Source: Bacillota bacterium | GTDB taxonomy: Bacteria > Bacillota_E > Sulfobacillia > Sulfobacillales > Sulfobacillaceae | DNA length: 5,204 nucleotides | Direction of reading: 5' to 3' | NCBI GenBank assembly: GCA_021802375.1 | Contig: JAKAAL010000395.1 | Location: 1-5,204 of the forward strand | Part shown: positions 1-5,204 of the stretch, in pieces | How positions within the stretch are numbered: position 1 is the first letter of the stretch | How the letters are laid out: every line of letters begins with the position of its first letter | Program-made: the position numbers and the translations under genes | The notes under the pieces: model-generated | Told to the model about the DNA's origin: nothing | Seen by the model: the letters and a program-made list of their open reading frames with translations, nothing else | The model's database searches: none

Positions 1-7
1 CTCTGAT

Positions 8-137
8 GCTACGAGCTCGTAGCGGAGACGGATTCCGGCCTCGTCGAGCACCCCCGATTGGTGCGACCGCGCCGGCTTAGGCCGGCGATGCGTTAGCCCG
101 CAGAGGAGAATTCTCTGTCGCTCCGAGGCTGTCGGAG
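8..137 (+). ncRNA. Candidate IS110 bridge RNA (hairpin-rich leader)
   Basis: Five hairpins follow one another in 130 bases directly before the recombinase gene. They are a perfect 16-bp palindrome (8-23, GCTACGAG/CTCGTAGC); GCACC/GGTGC with a 7-base loop (48-64), extended by GTC/GAC at 43-45 and 65-67; CGCCGGC/GCCGGCG closing a TTAG loop (70-87); CAGAG/CTCTG (101-117); and CTCCGA/TCGGAG closing GGCTG (121-137). Members of the IS110 group encode a structured bridge RNA of roughly 150-250 nt between the left end and the recombinase gene; its internal loops pair with target and donor DNA. Position, length and structure all fit. I could not assign the two guide loops because the element ends and target are not visible. 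The hairpins are seen; the bridge-RNA role is inferred. Confidence 0.45.
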
Positions 138-152
138 GATCCTAGCGATCTG

Positions 153-158
153 AGGTGA
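153..158 (+). promoter_or_regulatory. Ribosome binding site fixing the recombinase start at ATG 164
   Basis: GAGGTG lies 5 bases before ATG 164. The possible GTG start at 155 lies inside this Shine-Dalgarno-like sequence and has no good site of its own, so ATG 164 is preferred. Confidence 0.55.
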
Positions 159-163
159 GAGCG

Positions 164-1289
164 ATGGATTTAGATGTCGTCGTGACCCAGGGCGCGGGCT
201 TAGACATTCACAAGCAGGTGATTGTGGCCACGGTGATCACGCCGACACTGACGGAGTCCCGCAGTCTTGGCACCATGACCGCCGATCTGCTGACGCTCGC
301 CGATTGGTTGCCAGGCTGTGGCGTGACCCATGTGGCCATGGAAGCGACCGGGGTGTATTGGAAGCCGGTTGTGAATCTGTTGGAAGCGTACCCCTTTGAC
401 GCGGTCATGGTGGTGAATCCTCAGCACATCCAGGGGATGCCGGGTCGAAAGACCAATGGGCAAGATTCGCAATGGATTGCCGGGCTCCTGCGCATTGGGG
501 CCATGAAGGCCCGTGATATTCCCCCGCGCCCGCAGCGGGAGCTGCGGGAATTGGTCCGATATCGGACGAGTCTGCAACAAACCCGGGCCACGGAGAGCAA
601 CCGTATTCAGAAGGTGCTCGAAGGAGCCAACGTCAAGCTAAGCAGTGTCATCAGTGATGTGCTGGGGACCACGGGTCAAGGGATACTGGCCGCCCTGGCG
701 GACGGCGAAACCGATCCCACGAAGTTAGCCGACTTGGCGGACCCCCGCATCCGGGCCTCTCGAGAGACCCTCATCGCGGCGCTCACGGGCTTGGTCGACG
801 CGCATCAGCGGCTGATGCTCCGCGTGCAACTCCAACATGTGGCCTTTTTGGACCGCCAGATCCTGGCGCTCTCGGAGGAAGTGGCCACTCGCCTGGCAAA
901 TTTTGACGACGCCCTCACCCGGTTGCAAACCATTTCCGGGGTGGAGCGTGGCACCGCCGAGACCCTGATCGCCGAAATCGGCACCGATATGCAACGGTTT
1001 CCCTCGGCGGGCCACCTCGTCGCCTGGGCCGGATTTAGTCCAGGCCAAGACCAAAGTGCCGGCAAAGCCTGGCCGGTGCGGACGCGCAAGGGCAATAAAG
1101 TGCTGCGGGCGGCATATTTTGATTGCCGCCTATGCTATTTTGCGTGCCCCCGACGTGGTCTATCAGGACCTCGGCGCGAACTATTTCTACCAACGGGACC
1201 CCGGCGCAGTGGTGCGACGGGAAATTCGACGCCTCGAAGCCCTGGGGTATCGGGTGACCGTCGAACCCGTCACCCCCGAAGCCAGCTAA
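164..1289 (+). pseudogene. IS110-family DEDD recombinase, broken by internal deletion and frame change
   Basis: IS110 recombinases cut and rejoin DNA under bridge-RNA guidance, using an N-terminal RuvC-like DEDD domain and a C-terminal domain with a conserved serine. Numbered from ATG 164, the N-terminal domain shows D14 (GLDIHK), E60 (MEATGVYW) and the KTNGQD motif, in which D101 is kept but the preceding acid is N98. A helical middle region follows, then the Transposase_20 domain with a TISGVERGTAETLIAEIG segment (about 256-273), AGFSPGQDQSAGK (S298) and RTRKGNKVLRAA. Homology stops at about 1112. The expected continuation resumes in the third frame at 1113, with HILIAAYAILRAPDVVYQDLG, and runs to a family-like C-terminus at TAA 1287-1289. 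About 40 residues normally found between these blocks are absent. The original frame instead gives an unrelated tail that stops at 1360, inside the neighbouring ISAs1 end. A short GCGGC at the junction suggests a deletion or a sequence error. Confidence 0.85.
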
Positions 1290-1307
1290 CCTCGACAGCA
1301 TGGTCTA

Positions 1308-1317
1308 GTAGGCTCCA
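1308..1317. repeat. Left target-site duplication of the ISAs1 element
   Basis: GTAGGCTCCA directly abuts the left inverted repeat and recurs in the same orientation at 2802-2811, directly outside the right one. A 10-bp duplication fits the 8-10 bp known for the ISAs1 family. Confidence 0.92.
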
Positions 1318-1334
1318 CAAGGTCCCGTCAAAGT
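1318..1334 (+). repeat. ISAs1 left terminal inverted repeat (transposase 3' side)
   Basis: CAAGGTCCCGTCAAAGT matches the inward-reading right end at all 17 positions. Weaker similarity continues after a 6-base insertion on this side: CTTGCAA at 1341-1347 against CCTGCAA read inward from 2784. This may be part of the transposase binding site. Confidence 0.92.
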
Positions 1335-1417
1335 ATTTGTCTTGCAATTGCGTCTATTGAGCTTTGGCGTCGGAATGGGAAATGTTCGAGCCGGTAGTGG
1401 TCGTGAGGTCCAATGGT

Positions 1418-1436
1418 CTATGCTTTGAGAGCATAG
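1418..1436. other. Hairpin in the ISAs1 3' non-coding region
   Basis: CTATGCT and AGCATAG form a perfect 7-bp stem around a 5-base loop. It lies between the transposase stop codon and the left inverted repeat. No T-run follows on either strand, so it is not a canonical terminator. It could weakly end or shield transposase transcription; no role is established. Confidence 0.35.
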
Positions 1437-1497
1437 CAAAGTGCCCGCCTGGTTGCCGGGACAATGAAGGCCACGATGGATGAAGTCTACGAAGGAG

Positions 1498-2688
1498 CTA
1501 GCTCAAGAGCAAGGCACACACTTGGTCCGGCCGACGTCCCAGATGCTCGAGCGTGCGTTGGATATTGGGCAATTTCATCCGTCGGATTAAGCCGATGGCG
1601 ATATTGCGAAGTGTCGCCATGACTTGCGGACCGGACCCGGTCCGGATCTGGCTTCGGTCTTCATCAAAGGCCATGTCTCGAACATAATGCAACCGGGTTT
1701 CAATGCGCCAATGCCCGCGCACGAGCTTCCCGATTCGCTTGCTCGAAGCGAATTTCGGTCGCAAATCGGTCACGCCGAAGGCGACTTCATCGCGGGGGTG
1801 TTCCCCCAAAAGGTCCGTCACGTGGCGGTCAATTCGAAAGATCTGGCCCACATAGGGCCAGTCCAGATACGTATTGAGCACGGTCGACGTACGCACGACC
1901 CGTTGTTCGATGCGATTATGCCCTTTATTGAGAGTGACCATCGGCCGGGAATAGTCTTCCAAGGGCACTGCCGCGATAGCTTCGTATAAGTTGGGTTGGT
2001 TCTTTTTGACTTCCATGATGTAATGGGCGTGTTTGTCTTCGACGAGATACCGGGCTGTCTCGACTTGGGTGTGAAGCGCATCCATGGTGACGATCTTGTC
2101 CGTAATGTCTAAGGGATCGAGCAAATCTTTAATTTTGGGGATTTCGTTGGTTTTGATGTCGACATCGACTTGTCCGAGGACTTGCCCAGTCGCATGCCCC
2201 AAAGCAGCGAGCAATTGCACCGGCCGCTTTCGGCGGCCGTGCCCAGATCCTCGTAAGGCTTTGCCATCCACGGCAATGGCGTTGTCGTGTCGCTGAGATT
2301 CTTCGGTTAACCACGCATTGAGCACGGCGTCAAAGGCCTCGCGGTCGATGCTCTGCAACGTCCGGCGGATGGTCGGTTCACTGGGGACCTTAAACGTGGA
2401 TCCCCAGGGCCGGCAGCCGAACCGTTCGCGGTATTCGGGGGTCAAATCCTGAATCCAATCGCTGATAGCGATATACGACCGCATGCCCGCCAATACGGCG
2501 GCCATCGCCAACAGGAGAATTTCCTCTAAGGGAAAACGGATGCCTCGCCTCTTACGAGGGTCAATCAAGGTCGAAAGTCGGTCCCGGAGCCCGGAAGGCC
2601 CAGCCCAGTTCAGTGCATTGAAATCTATCATAACGCCAAAGCGCCTCCATTCGAACGAGCCCTGGCTACAGAAACCAAAGGCCATCAT
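1498..2688 (-). CDS. ISAs1-family DDE transposase
   Basis: This transposase would catalyse cut-and-paste movement of its own element by binding the 17-bp ends. The protein is 396 aa. The N-terminal part has the family's DPRKRRGIRFPLEEILLLAMAAVLAG block (about residues 43-68; DDE_Tnp_1-associated domain). The catalytic triad is D141 (AVDGKALRGS), D203 (TMDALHTQ) and E330 (GHWRIETRLHYVRDMAFDEDRS), followed by the usual RTG...MATLRNIAIGL block. No frameshift or stop interrupts it. ATG 2688 is reported because a good promoter ends about 30 bases before it, though its ribosome site (GGACGAG) is weak. M20 (ATG 2631) has GGAGG 12 bases upstream and would give 377 aa, closer to typical family length, so the start is uncertain. 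The family assignment is secure. Confidence 0.95.
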   Translation of the reverse strand: MMAFGFCSQGSFEWRRFGVMIDFNALNWAGPSGLRDRLSTLIDPRKRRGIRFPLEEILLLAMAAVLAGMRSYIAISDWIQDLTPEYRERFGCRPWGSTFKVPSEPTIRRTLQSIDREAFDAVLNAWLTEESQRHDNAIAVDGKALRGSGHGRRKRPVQLLAALGHATGQVLGQVDVDIKTNEIPKIKDLLDPLDITDKIVTMDALHTQVETARYLVEDKHAHYIMEVKKNQPNLYEAIAAVPLEDYSRPMVTLNKGHNRIEQRVVRTSTVLNTYLDWPYVGQIFRIDRHVTDLLGEHPRDEVAFGVTDLRPKFASSKRIGKLVRGHWRIETRLHYVRDMAFDEDRSQIRTGSGPQVMATLRNIAIGLIRRMKLPNIQRTLEHLGRRPDQVCALLLS

Positions 2689-2717
2689 CTCGTCCGTAAT
2701 TTTCCTGATAGAGGTTC

Positions 2718-2746
2718 ACTATAACCGATCGATCGGAAAATGTCCA
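2718..2746 (-). promoter_or_regulatory. Sigma70-type promoter of the ISAs1 transposase, with palindromic spacer
   Basis: On the minus strand, TGGACA (2746-2741) and TATAGT (2723-2718) are separated by exactly 17 bases. They point at the transposase gene, with an expected start near 2711 and about 23 bases of leader to ATG 2688. The spacer holds a perfect 12-bp palindrome, CCGATCGATCGG (2725-2736), a possible protein-binding site. It contains GATC twice, so Dam-type methylation would touch it if the host has such an enzyme. Confidence 0.6.
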
Positions 2747-2784
2747 CTCCCTTAAAAAATGGCGAAATTACAGGGGGTTGCAGG

Positions 2785-2801
2785 ACTTTGACGGGACCTT
2801 G
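2785..2801 (-). repeat. ISAs1 right terminal inverted repeat (transposase 5' side)
   Basis: ACTTTGACGGGACCTTG is the exact reverse complement of 1318-1334. The inner TTGCAGG (2778-2784) has a shifted counterpart in the left end. Confidence 0.92.
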
Positions 2802-2811
2802 GTAGGCTCCA
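2802..2811. repeat. Right target-site duplication of the ISAs1 element
   Basis: GTAGGCTCCA is identical to 1308-1317 and directly abuts the right inverted repeat. Confidence 0.92.
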
Positions 2812-3331
2812 GGCCAGGCCTTGACAATGATCCACCCGGGTGGCAGAGGCCCGCAGGCGGGGGCCTGAGATCCCATGGCCTCAGAAGCCGTTACGAACCA
2901 CTTATTTTTCACAGGAGAGGAGGAGGATAGCAAAATTCGTTGAAACCGTCCAGTCTTTGTCAAGACGTACTTGTTGGTTTACTCGGAATATTGCACTAAC
3001 CAGAAGTTTCCCTTAAGTTGACACCATTGGCCCCGCTGCGGATACCACGGGATCATCAAGTTTCTGCCGCAAACTTGGATGAATGCGTGGCTCCGGACGG
3101 CGTTTCTTCTGAACTGGGTCCAGCGAATGGTACTCGATGGCTGACTCGGAAACACGATAGGGTGTCCTGGGCCGTTCTTTCAGAAGGGCTGTTGGTCATT
3201 CCCCTTCCGAGATCCGAGGGAGAAAGTGGCTTCCAGTCCGTTAAATTCCTTCAGACACGCCTCCTGAAACCGATCGAATCACCCGACTAAACTATCGTTG
3301 ATGCGTCAGCGCGGATCAGTCTCAGGCCGTG
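2812..3331. other. 520-base non-coding stretch, probable IS110 right end followed by spacer
   Basis: No reading frame here has a start with a ribosome site or a recognisable product. The first 60-100 bases probably continue the IS110 right end interrupted by the ISAs1 insertion. A purine-rich run at 2913-2926 (GGAGAGGAGGAGG) looks like a strong ribosome site, but no ATG follows at usable distance. A small hairpin, GTCTT/AAGAC, lies at 2953-2966. A 90-codon frame at 3018-3290 starts with TTG and has no ribosome site; I do not regard it as a gene. A stop-bounded frame around 3026-3150 reads GYHGIIKFLPQTWMNAWL and similar hydrophobic residues, and could be a gene remnant that I do not recognise. 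Confidence 0.5.
2832..2866. other. Paired hairpins in the presumed IS110 right end
   Basis: CCACCCGGGTGG (2832-2843) is a perfect 12-bp palindrome. It is followed by AGGCCC (2847-2852) pairing with GGGCCT (2861-2866) around an 8-base loop. With the ISAs1 element removed, these lie about 48 bases after the IS110 recombinase stop. No T-run follows, so an intrinsic terminator is unlikely. They may belong to the right-end structure of IS110 or block transcription from outside. Confidence 0.4.
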
Positions 3332-3360
3332 TTGCACAATATGTGTACTCCGGGTATAAT
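3332..3360 (+). promoter_or_regulatory. Strong sigma70-type promoter for the oxidoreductase
   Basis: TTGCAC (3332-3337) and a perfect TATAAT (3355-3360) are separated by 17 bases and point to the gene at 3534, giving a leader of about 165 bases. An imperfect inverted repeat, TGCACA-ATA-TGTGTA (3333-3347), overlaps the -35 box and spacer. A repressor operator would fit there, but no regulator gene is present to support it. Confidence 0.65.
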
Positions 3361-3384
3361 TTGGAAATCGTGAAGAAGTAGAGG

Positions 3385-3432
3385 ATGAAACAATCGCTGT
3401 CAGTGATCTCTGCCATTCAGCTGACGCTCTAA
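3385..3432 (+). CDS. Possible 15-codon leader ORF
   Basis: An ATG-started frame of 15 codons (MKQSLSVISAIQLTL) ends with TAA inside the leader between the promoter and the oxidoreductase. AGAGG directly abuts the ATG, a spacing of zero, which is poor for initiation. It could be a translated leader peptide, the leftover 5' end of a lost gene, or chance. No run of regulatory codons suggests attenuation. Confidence 0.15.
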   Translation: MKQSLSVISAIQLTL

Positions 3433-3518
3433 CCAGCCCCCATTCGGGCGCACGTCCGTGGCCTCATTCCTAGTCAGACCGATGGATGTGATCTCTCAGT
3501 GGTTCGCCAATCCATTAC

Positions 3519-3525
3519 AAAGGAG
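3519..3525 (+). promoter_or_regulatory. Ribosome binding site fixing the oxidoreductase start at ATG 3534
   Basis: AAAGGAG stands 8 bases before ATG 3534 but only 2 bases before the in-frame GTG 3528. ATG 3534 is therefore chosen, giving a protein that starts MGIKIGVVGSGF, as expected for this fold. Confidence 0.75.
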
Positions 3526-3533
3526 TCGTGATT

Positions 3534-4814
3534 ATGGGTATCAAAATCGGGGTCGTAGGCAGCGGATTTGCCAGTTCCTTTATTCCCCTGTTCATGCAGC
3601 ATCCGTGGGTTGACGAAGTCGTGGTAGCCGACCTTATCCCAGAGCGCAGAGAAGCGCTGAAGCAGCGTTTTGGGTTGGCTCGCAGTGCGCCTTCCCTGGA
3701 AGCGTTGTGCGAGTCAGATGTCGACGCGATCGCCATTTTCACCAATCGTTATTTGCATGGGCCCCATGCGCTTACCGCGCTCCGGGCCGGCAAACATGTC
3801 TATTCCGCTGTACCGATGGCCTCCAGCGTCGATGAGATCCAAGCGATTCTCCAAGAGCTCGAGGATTCTCCCCTCGTCTACATGAATGGCGAAACGAGTT
3901 ACTATTATCCCGCCGCCTTGTATTGCCGCGCCCAGTTTCAGGCAGGAAAATTTGGCGACTTTGTTTATGGAGAAGCCGGCTATTACCACGACCTAAGCCA
4001 TGGATTTTACGAGGCGTACCAGCATTCGGACGGTGAACATTGGCGGCAGGCTGCTGGGCTCCCACCGATGTTCTATCCGACACACTCCCTAGGGATGCTG
4101 CTTTCAGTCACGGGCGCTCACGCGCTCAAGGTCTCTTGTCTCGGCTGGACCGATCATGATGAGGACGGAATTTTTCGTACTGGGGCCAACTACTGGGACA
4201 ATGTGTTTAGCAACGAGAGTGCTTTGATGCGCATGTCCGACGGGGGCATGGTCCGGATTAACGAATTTCGTCGGATTGGGTGGACGGGGATTGGTCCAAG
4301 GGGCGAAGAGAACCTTCGCCTGTATGGCACGAAAGCCAGCTACGAAGGCCAAGCCAACGCGCGCGTGTGGACGGAAAAATCGGGAGTCGAAGCCATGCGG
4401 GATTTGGAGGAACTCCTCTCCTGTACCATATACGCTGGGCCTGCATCCGAAAAAGATTCCCACATCGCCAACCATCGGCGATTGCCACCGGAACTTCGCC
4501 GTCCTTATCAGGTGTATTCTTCGGGATATTCGCCGCTGCATCCGATCCGTCGCCTGCCCGATGAGTATGCCAATCTGCTCAATGGTCATGCCGGTTCACA
4601 TCAGTTTTTAGCTGATGACTTCGTCAAGGCGGTAGTAACTGCCAGCCTGCCCCCCACCCACGCCTGGGCGGCAGCTCGCTACTGTATCCCTGGACTCGTT
4701 GCCCACGAATCGGCCTTGCAAGAAGGCAAGATGCTATCCATCCCCGATTTCGGCGATCCCCCACCGAGATGGCAGTATGCTGACGTCGAGACAAAGTGGA
4801 ACCTGTTGCGGTAA
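3534..4814 (+). CDS. Gfo/Idh/MocA-family NAD(P)-dependent oxidoreductase, substrate unknown
   Basis: The 426-aa protein is expected to be cytosolic and to oxidise or reduce a sugar, cyclitol or similar hydroxyl compound with NAD(P). The N-terminal Rossmann half shows GVVGSGF (6-12), an acidic residue ending the second strand (D33, suggesting NAD preference) and HGPHALTALRAGKHVY (75-90). The next segment is SAVPM (91-95), where most relatives have Glu-Lys-Pro, so the usual catalytic or substrate-binding lysine is absent. GETSYYYP (119-126), EAGYYHDLSHGFYEAYQHS (147-165) and PTHS (182-185, with H184 where the family's catalytic histidine is expected) are conserved in a clade I recall from Firmicutes. 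The C-terminal sheet domain follows (NVFSNESALMRMSDGGMVRINEFRRIG). The length exceeds the usual 330-390 aa. It is transcribed alone, with no transporter or kinase nearby to hint at a substrate. The family is confident; the activity is not. Confidence 0.9.
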   Translation: MGIKIGVVGSGFASSFIPLFMQHPWVDEVVVADLIPERREALKQRFGLARSAPSLEALCESDVDAIAIFTNRYLHGPHALTALRAGKHVYSAVPMASSVDEIQAILQELEDSPLVYMNGETSYYYPAALYCRAQFQAGKFGDFVYGEAGYYHDLSHGFYEAYQHSDGEHWRQAAGLPPMFYPTHSLGMLLSVTGAHALKVSCLGWTDHDEDGIFRTGANYWDNVFSNESALMRMSDGGMVRINEFRRIGWTGIGPRGEENLRLYGTKASYEGQANARVWTEKSGVEAMRDLEELLSCTIYAGPASEKDSHIANHRRLPPELRRPYQVYSSGYSPLHPIRRLPDEYANLLNGHAGSHQFLADDFVKAVVTASLPPTHAWAAARYCIPGLVAHESALQEGKMLSIPDFGDPPPRWQYADVETKWNLLR

Positions 4815-5204
4815 TTGAAGGTTTTCTCGGAGAGGAAGAGACCCGAATGCCAAGCATTAGCGACTTTAGGGCAAGCTTATCGCAAATCGTTGTGATCCGG
4901 TCGGACCGTTGGTGGCTAGTCCAGGTTCCCTCTTCCGATACTTGGGTACACCCGGCGCGATTGATCCGTCTGGAGTTTTCGGTGCCAAGGGCCGTTGGCC
5001 TCCCTGGAACCTCTTCGCCATGGCCTCACCGTTCTTCCACTTCTGTACTGCGCGCGGGTCAAATTTGACGATTTGATGCCAAGGCTGTGGGCGTCTCAAC
5101 ACCTTGCTGCATAATGGTTTTCTAACACGATGGCGTTCTCCCAAAAACGAAAACTATGACCCGCGCGCAGTATAAAGTCTAAGGAGCCTGGAAATATTAA
5201 CCTT
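4815..5204. other. Downstream non-coding region with no confident gene
   Basis: No clear terminator follows the oxidoreductase. A frame at 4848-5068 (73 codons, starts MPSISDF) has a loosely purine-rich upstream stretch (GAGAGGAAGAG, 6 bases before the ATG), but I recognise no family, and it ends inside the inverted-repeat element at 5046-5172. It could be a truncated gene interrupted by that element, or chance. A minus-strand frame over the same bases is no more convincing. Confidence 0.4.
5046..5172. mobile_element. MITE-like 127-bp element with perfect 16-bp inverted repeats
   Basis: TACTGCGCGCGGGTCA (5046-5061) recurs as its exact reverse complement at 5157-5172, enclosing 95 bases without a gene. 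Both outer ends are TA. The element can therefore be read as 14-bp repeats (CTGCGCGCGGGTCA) flanked by a duplicated TA, the target preference of IS630/Tc1-mariner-type transposases. A perfect palindrome, GTCAAATTTGAC (5058-5069), overlaps the inner edge of the left repeat. Alternatives are a long stem of a structured RNA or a remnant of a larger element. No transposase is in view. Confidence 0.5.

Larger units (their letters stand above)
1..1317 (+). mobile_element. IS110-family element, decayed; left part, cut by window start
   Basis: The region comprises a structured non-coding leader (1-163) and a DEDD recombinase gene reading right (164-1289). This is the layout of the IS110 group, where a long left non-coding end precedes the gene. 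The left boundary is not visible because the window may begin inside the element. The right end appears interrupted: an ISAs1-type element was inserted 28 bases after the recombinase stop, so the rest of the IS110 right end probably lies after 2811. IS110 elements lack classical terminal inverted repeats, so the ends cannot be fixed without an intact relative. The recombinase is damaged, so this copy is probably immobile by itself. The family call is firm from the protein; the extent is inferred. Confidence 0.8.
1318..2801 (-). mobile_element. Complete ISAs1-family insertion sequence, 1484 bp
   Basis: Perfect 17-bp terminal inverted repeats (1318-1334 and 2785-2801) start with C, as is usual in the family, and enclose one DDE transposase gene on the minus strand. 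Identical 10-bp direct repeats flank them. The length lies within the family's usual 1.2-1.5 kb. An unbroken transposase, perfect ends and an unaltered duplication suggest a fairly recent insertion that may still be active. It lies 28 bases downstream of the stop of a decayed IS110 recombinase. Deleting 1318-2811 restores the pre-insertion sequence. Confidence 0.93.

Noticed and set aside
1106..1140. Programmed ribosomal frameshift in the recombinase
   Set aside because: There is no convincing slippery site plus stem, and a block of about 40 family residues is missing at the junction, which a frameshift cannot restore.
1056..1289. Separate 77-aa plus-strand gene
   Set aside because: Its residues from about 1113 onwards match the usual IS110 recombinase C-terminus; it is the out-of-frame tail of the broken gene, not an independent gene.
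1418..1436. Intrinsic terminator after the transposase
   Set aside because: The stem is perfect but AT-rich at its centre and no T-run follows on the minus strand; kept only as a hairpin.
1624..1989. 121-codon plus-strand frame
   Set aside because: It lies antisense within the well-supported ISAs1 transposase gene and encodes nothing recognisable.
2685..2963. 92-codon minus-strand frame across the ISAs1 right end
   Set aside because: It crosses the inverted repeat and target duplication, so it cannot be an ancestral gene. It has no recognisable product.
3018..3290. 90-codon plus-strand frame
   Set aside because: It has a TTG start without a ribosome site, no recognisable motif, and lies upstream of the only good promoter.
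4104..4589. 161-codon minus-strand frame
   Set aside because: It is antisense to the oxidoreductase, whose family motifs are clear in the plus frame.
4866..5144. 92-codon minus-strand frame
   Set aside because: It runs through most of the inverted-repeat element, has no known motif, and has composition typical of chance frames.

Overview
The window is bacterial DNA of moderately high GC by eye. It is an accessory, insertion-sequence-rich stretch next to one ordinary metabolic gene. No rRNA, tRNA, CRISPR array or housekeeping marker is present, so the host cannot be named. The Shine-Dalgarno-like sites and sigma70-type promoters are generic, and the oxidoreductase belongs to a clade I associate with Firmicutes and related soil or environmental bacteria, which is only weak evidence.

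Bases 1-1317 are an IS110-family element running rightwards. A roughly 150-base leader packed with five successive hairpins (8-137) precedes the DEDD recombinase gene (ATG 164, ancestral stop 1289). In this family such a leader is where the bridge RNA lies. The recombinase is broken: about 40 codons appear to be missing near 1109-1113, and the C-terminal tail continues in another frame. One of the four acidic residues of the DEDD set also reads Asn.

Bases 1318-2801 are a complete, apparently intact ISAs1-family insertion sequence pointing left. It has perfect 17-bp terminal inverted repeats, a 10-bp target duplication (GTAGGCTCCA), one full-length DDE transposase (1498-2688, minus) and a good sigma70-type promoter just inside its right end. 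It landed 28 bases after the IS110 recombinase stop, probably within the right end of the IS110 element. The sequence after 2811 would then continue what stood at 1317, and it carries two strong hairpins (2832-2866).

Bases 2812-3331 hold no convincing gene. A near-consensus promoter (3332-3360) follows, then a 165-base leader with a possible 15-codon mini-ORF, then a well-formed Gfo/Idh/MocA-type oxidoreductase (3534-4814, 426 aa). It stands alone, with no transporter, regulator or sugar-catabolic partner in view, so its substrate cannot be inferred. It lacks the usual Glu-Lys-Pro catalytic motif.

After the oxidoreductase, bases 4815-5204 have no confident gene. They contain a 127-bp structure bounded by perfect 16-bp inverted repeats that begin and end in TA (5046-5172). 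It resembles a miniature inverted-repeat element with a TA target duplication. The most promising items are the candidate bridge-RNA leader, this MITE-like element and the non-canonical oxidoreductase active site. Nothing here forms an obvious new multi-gene system.
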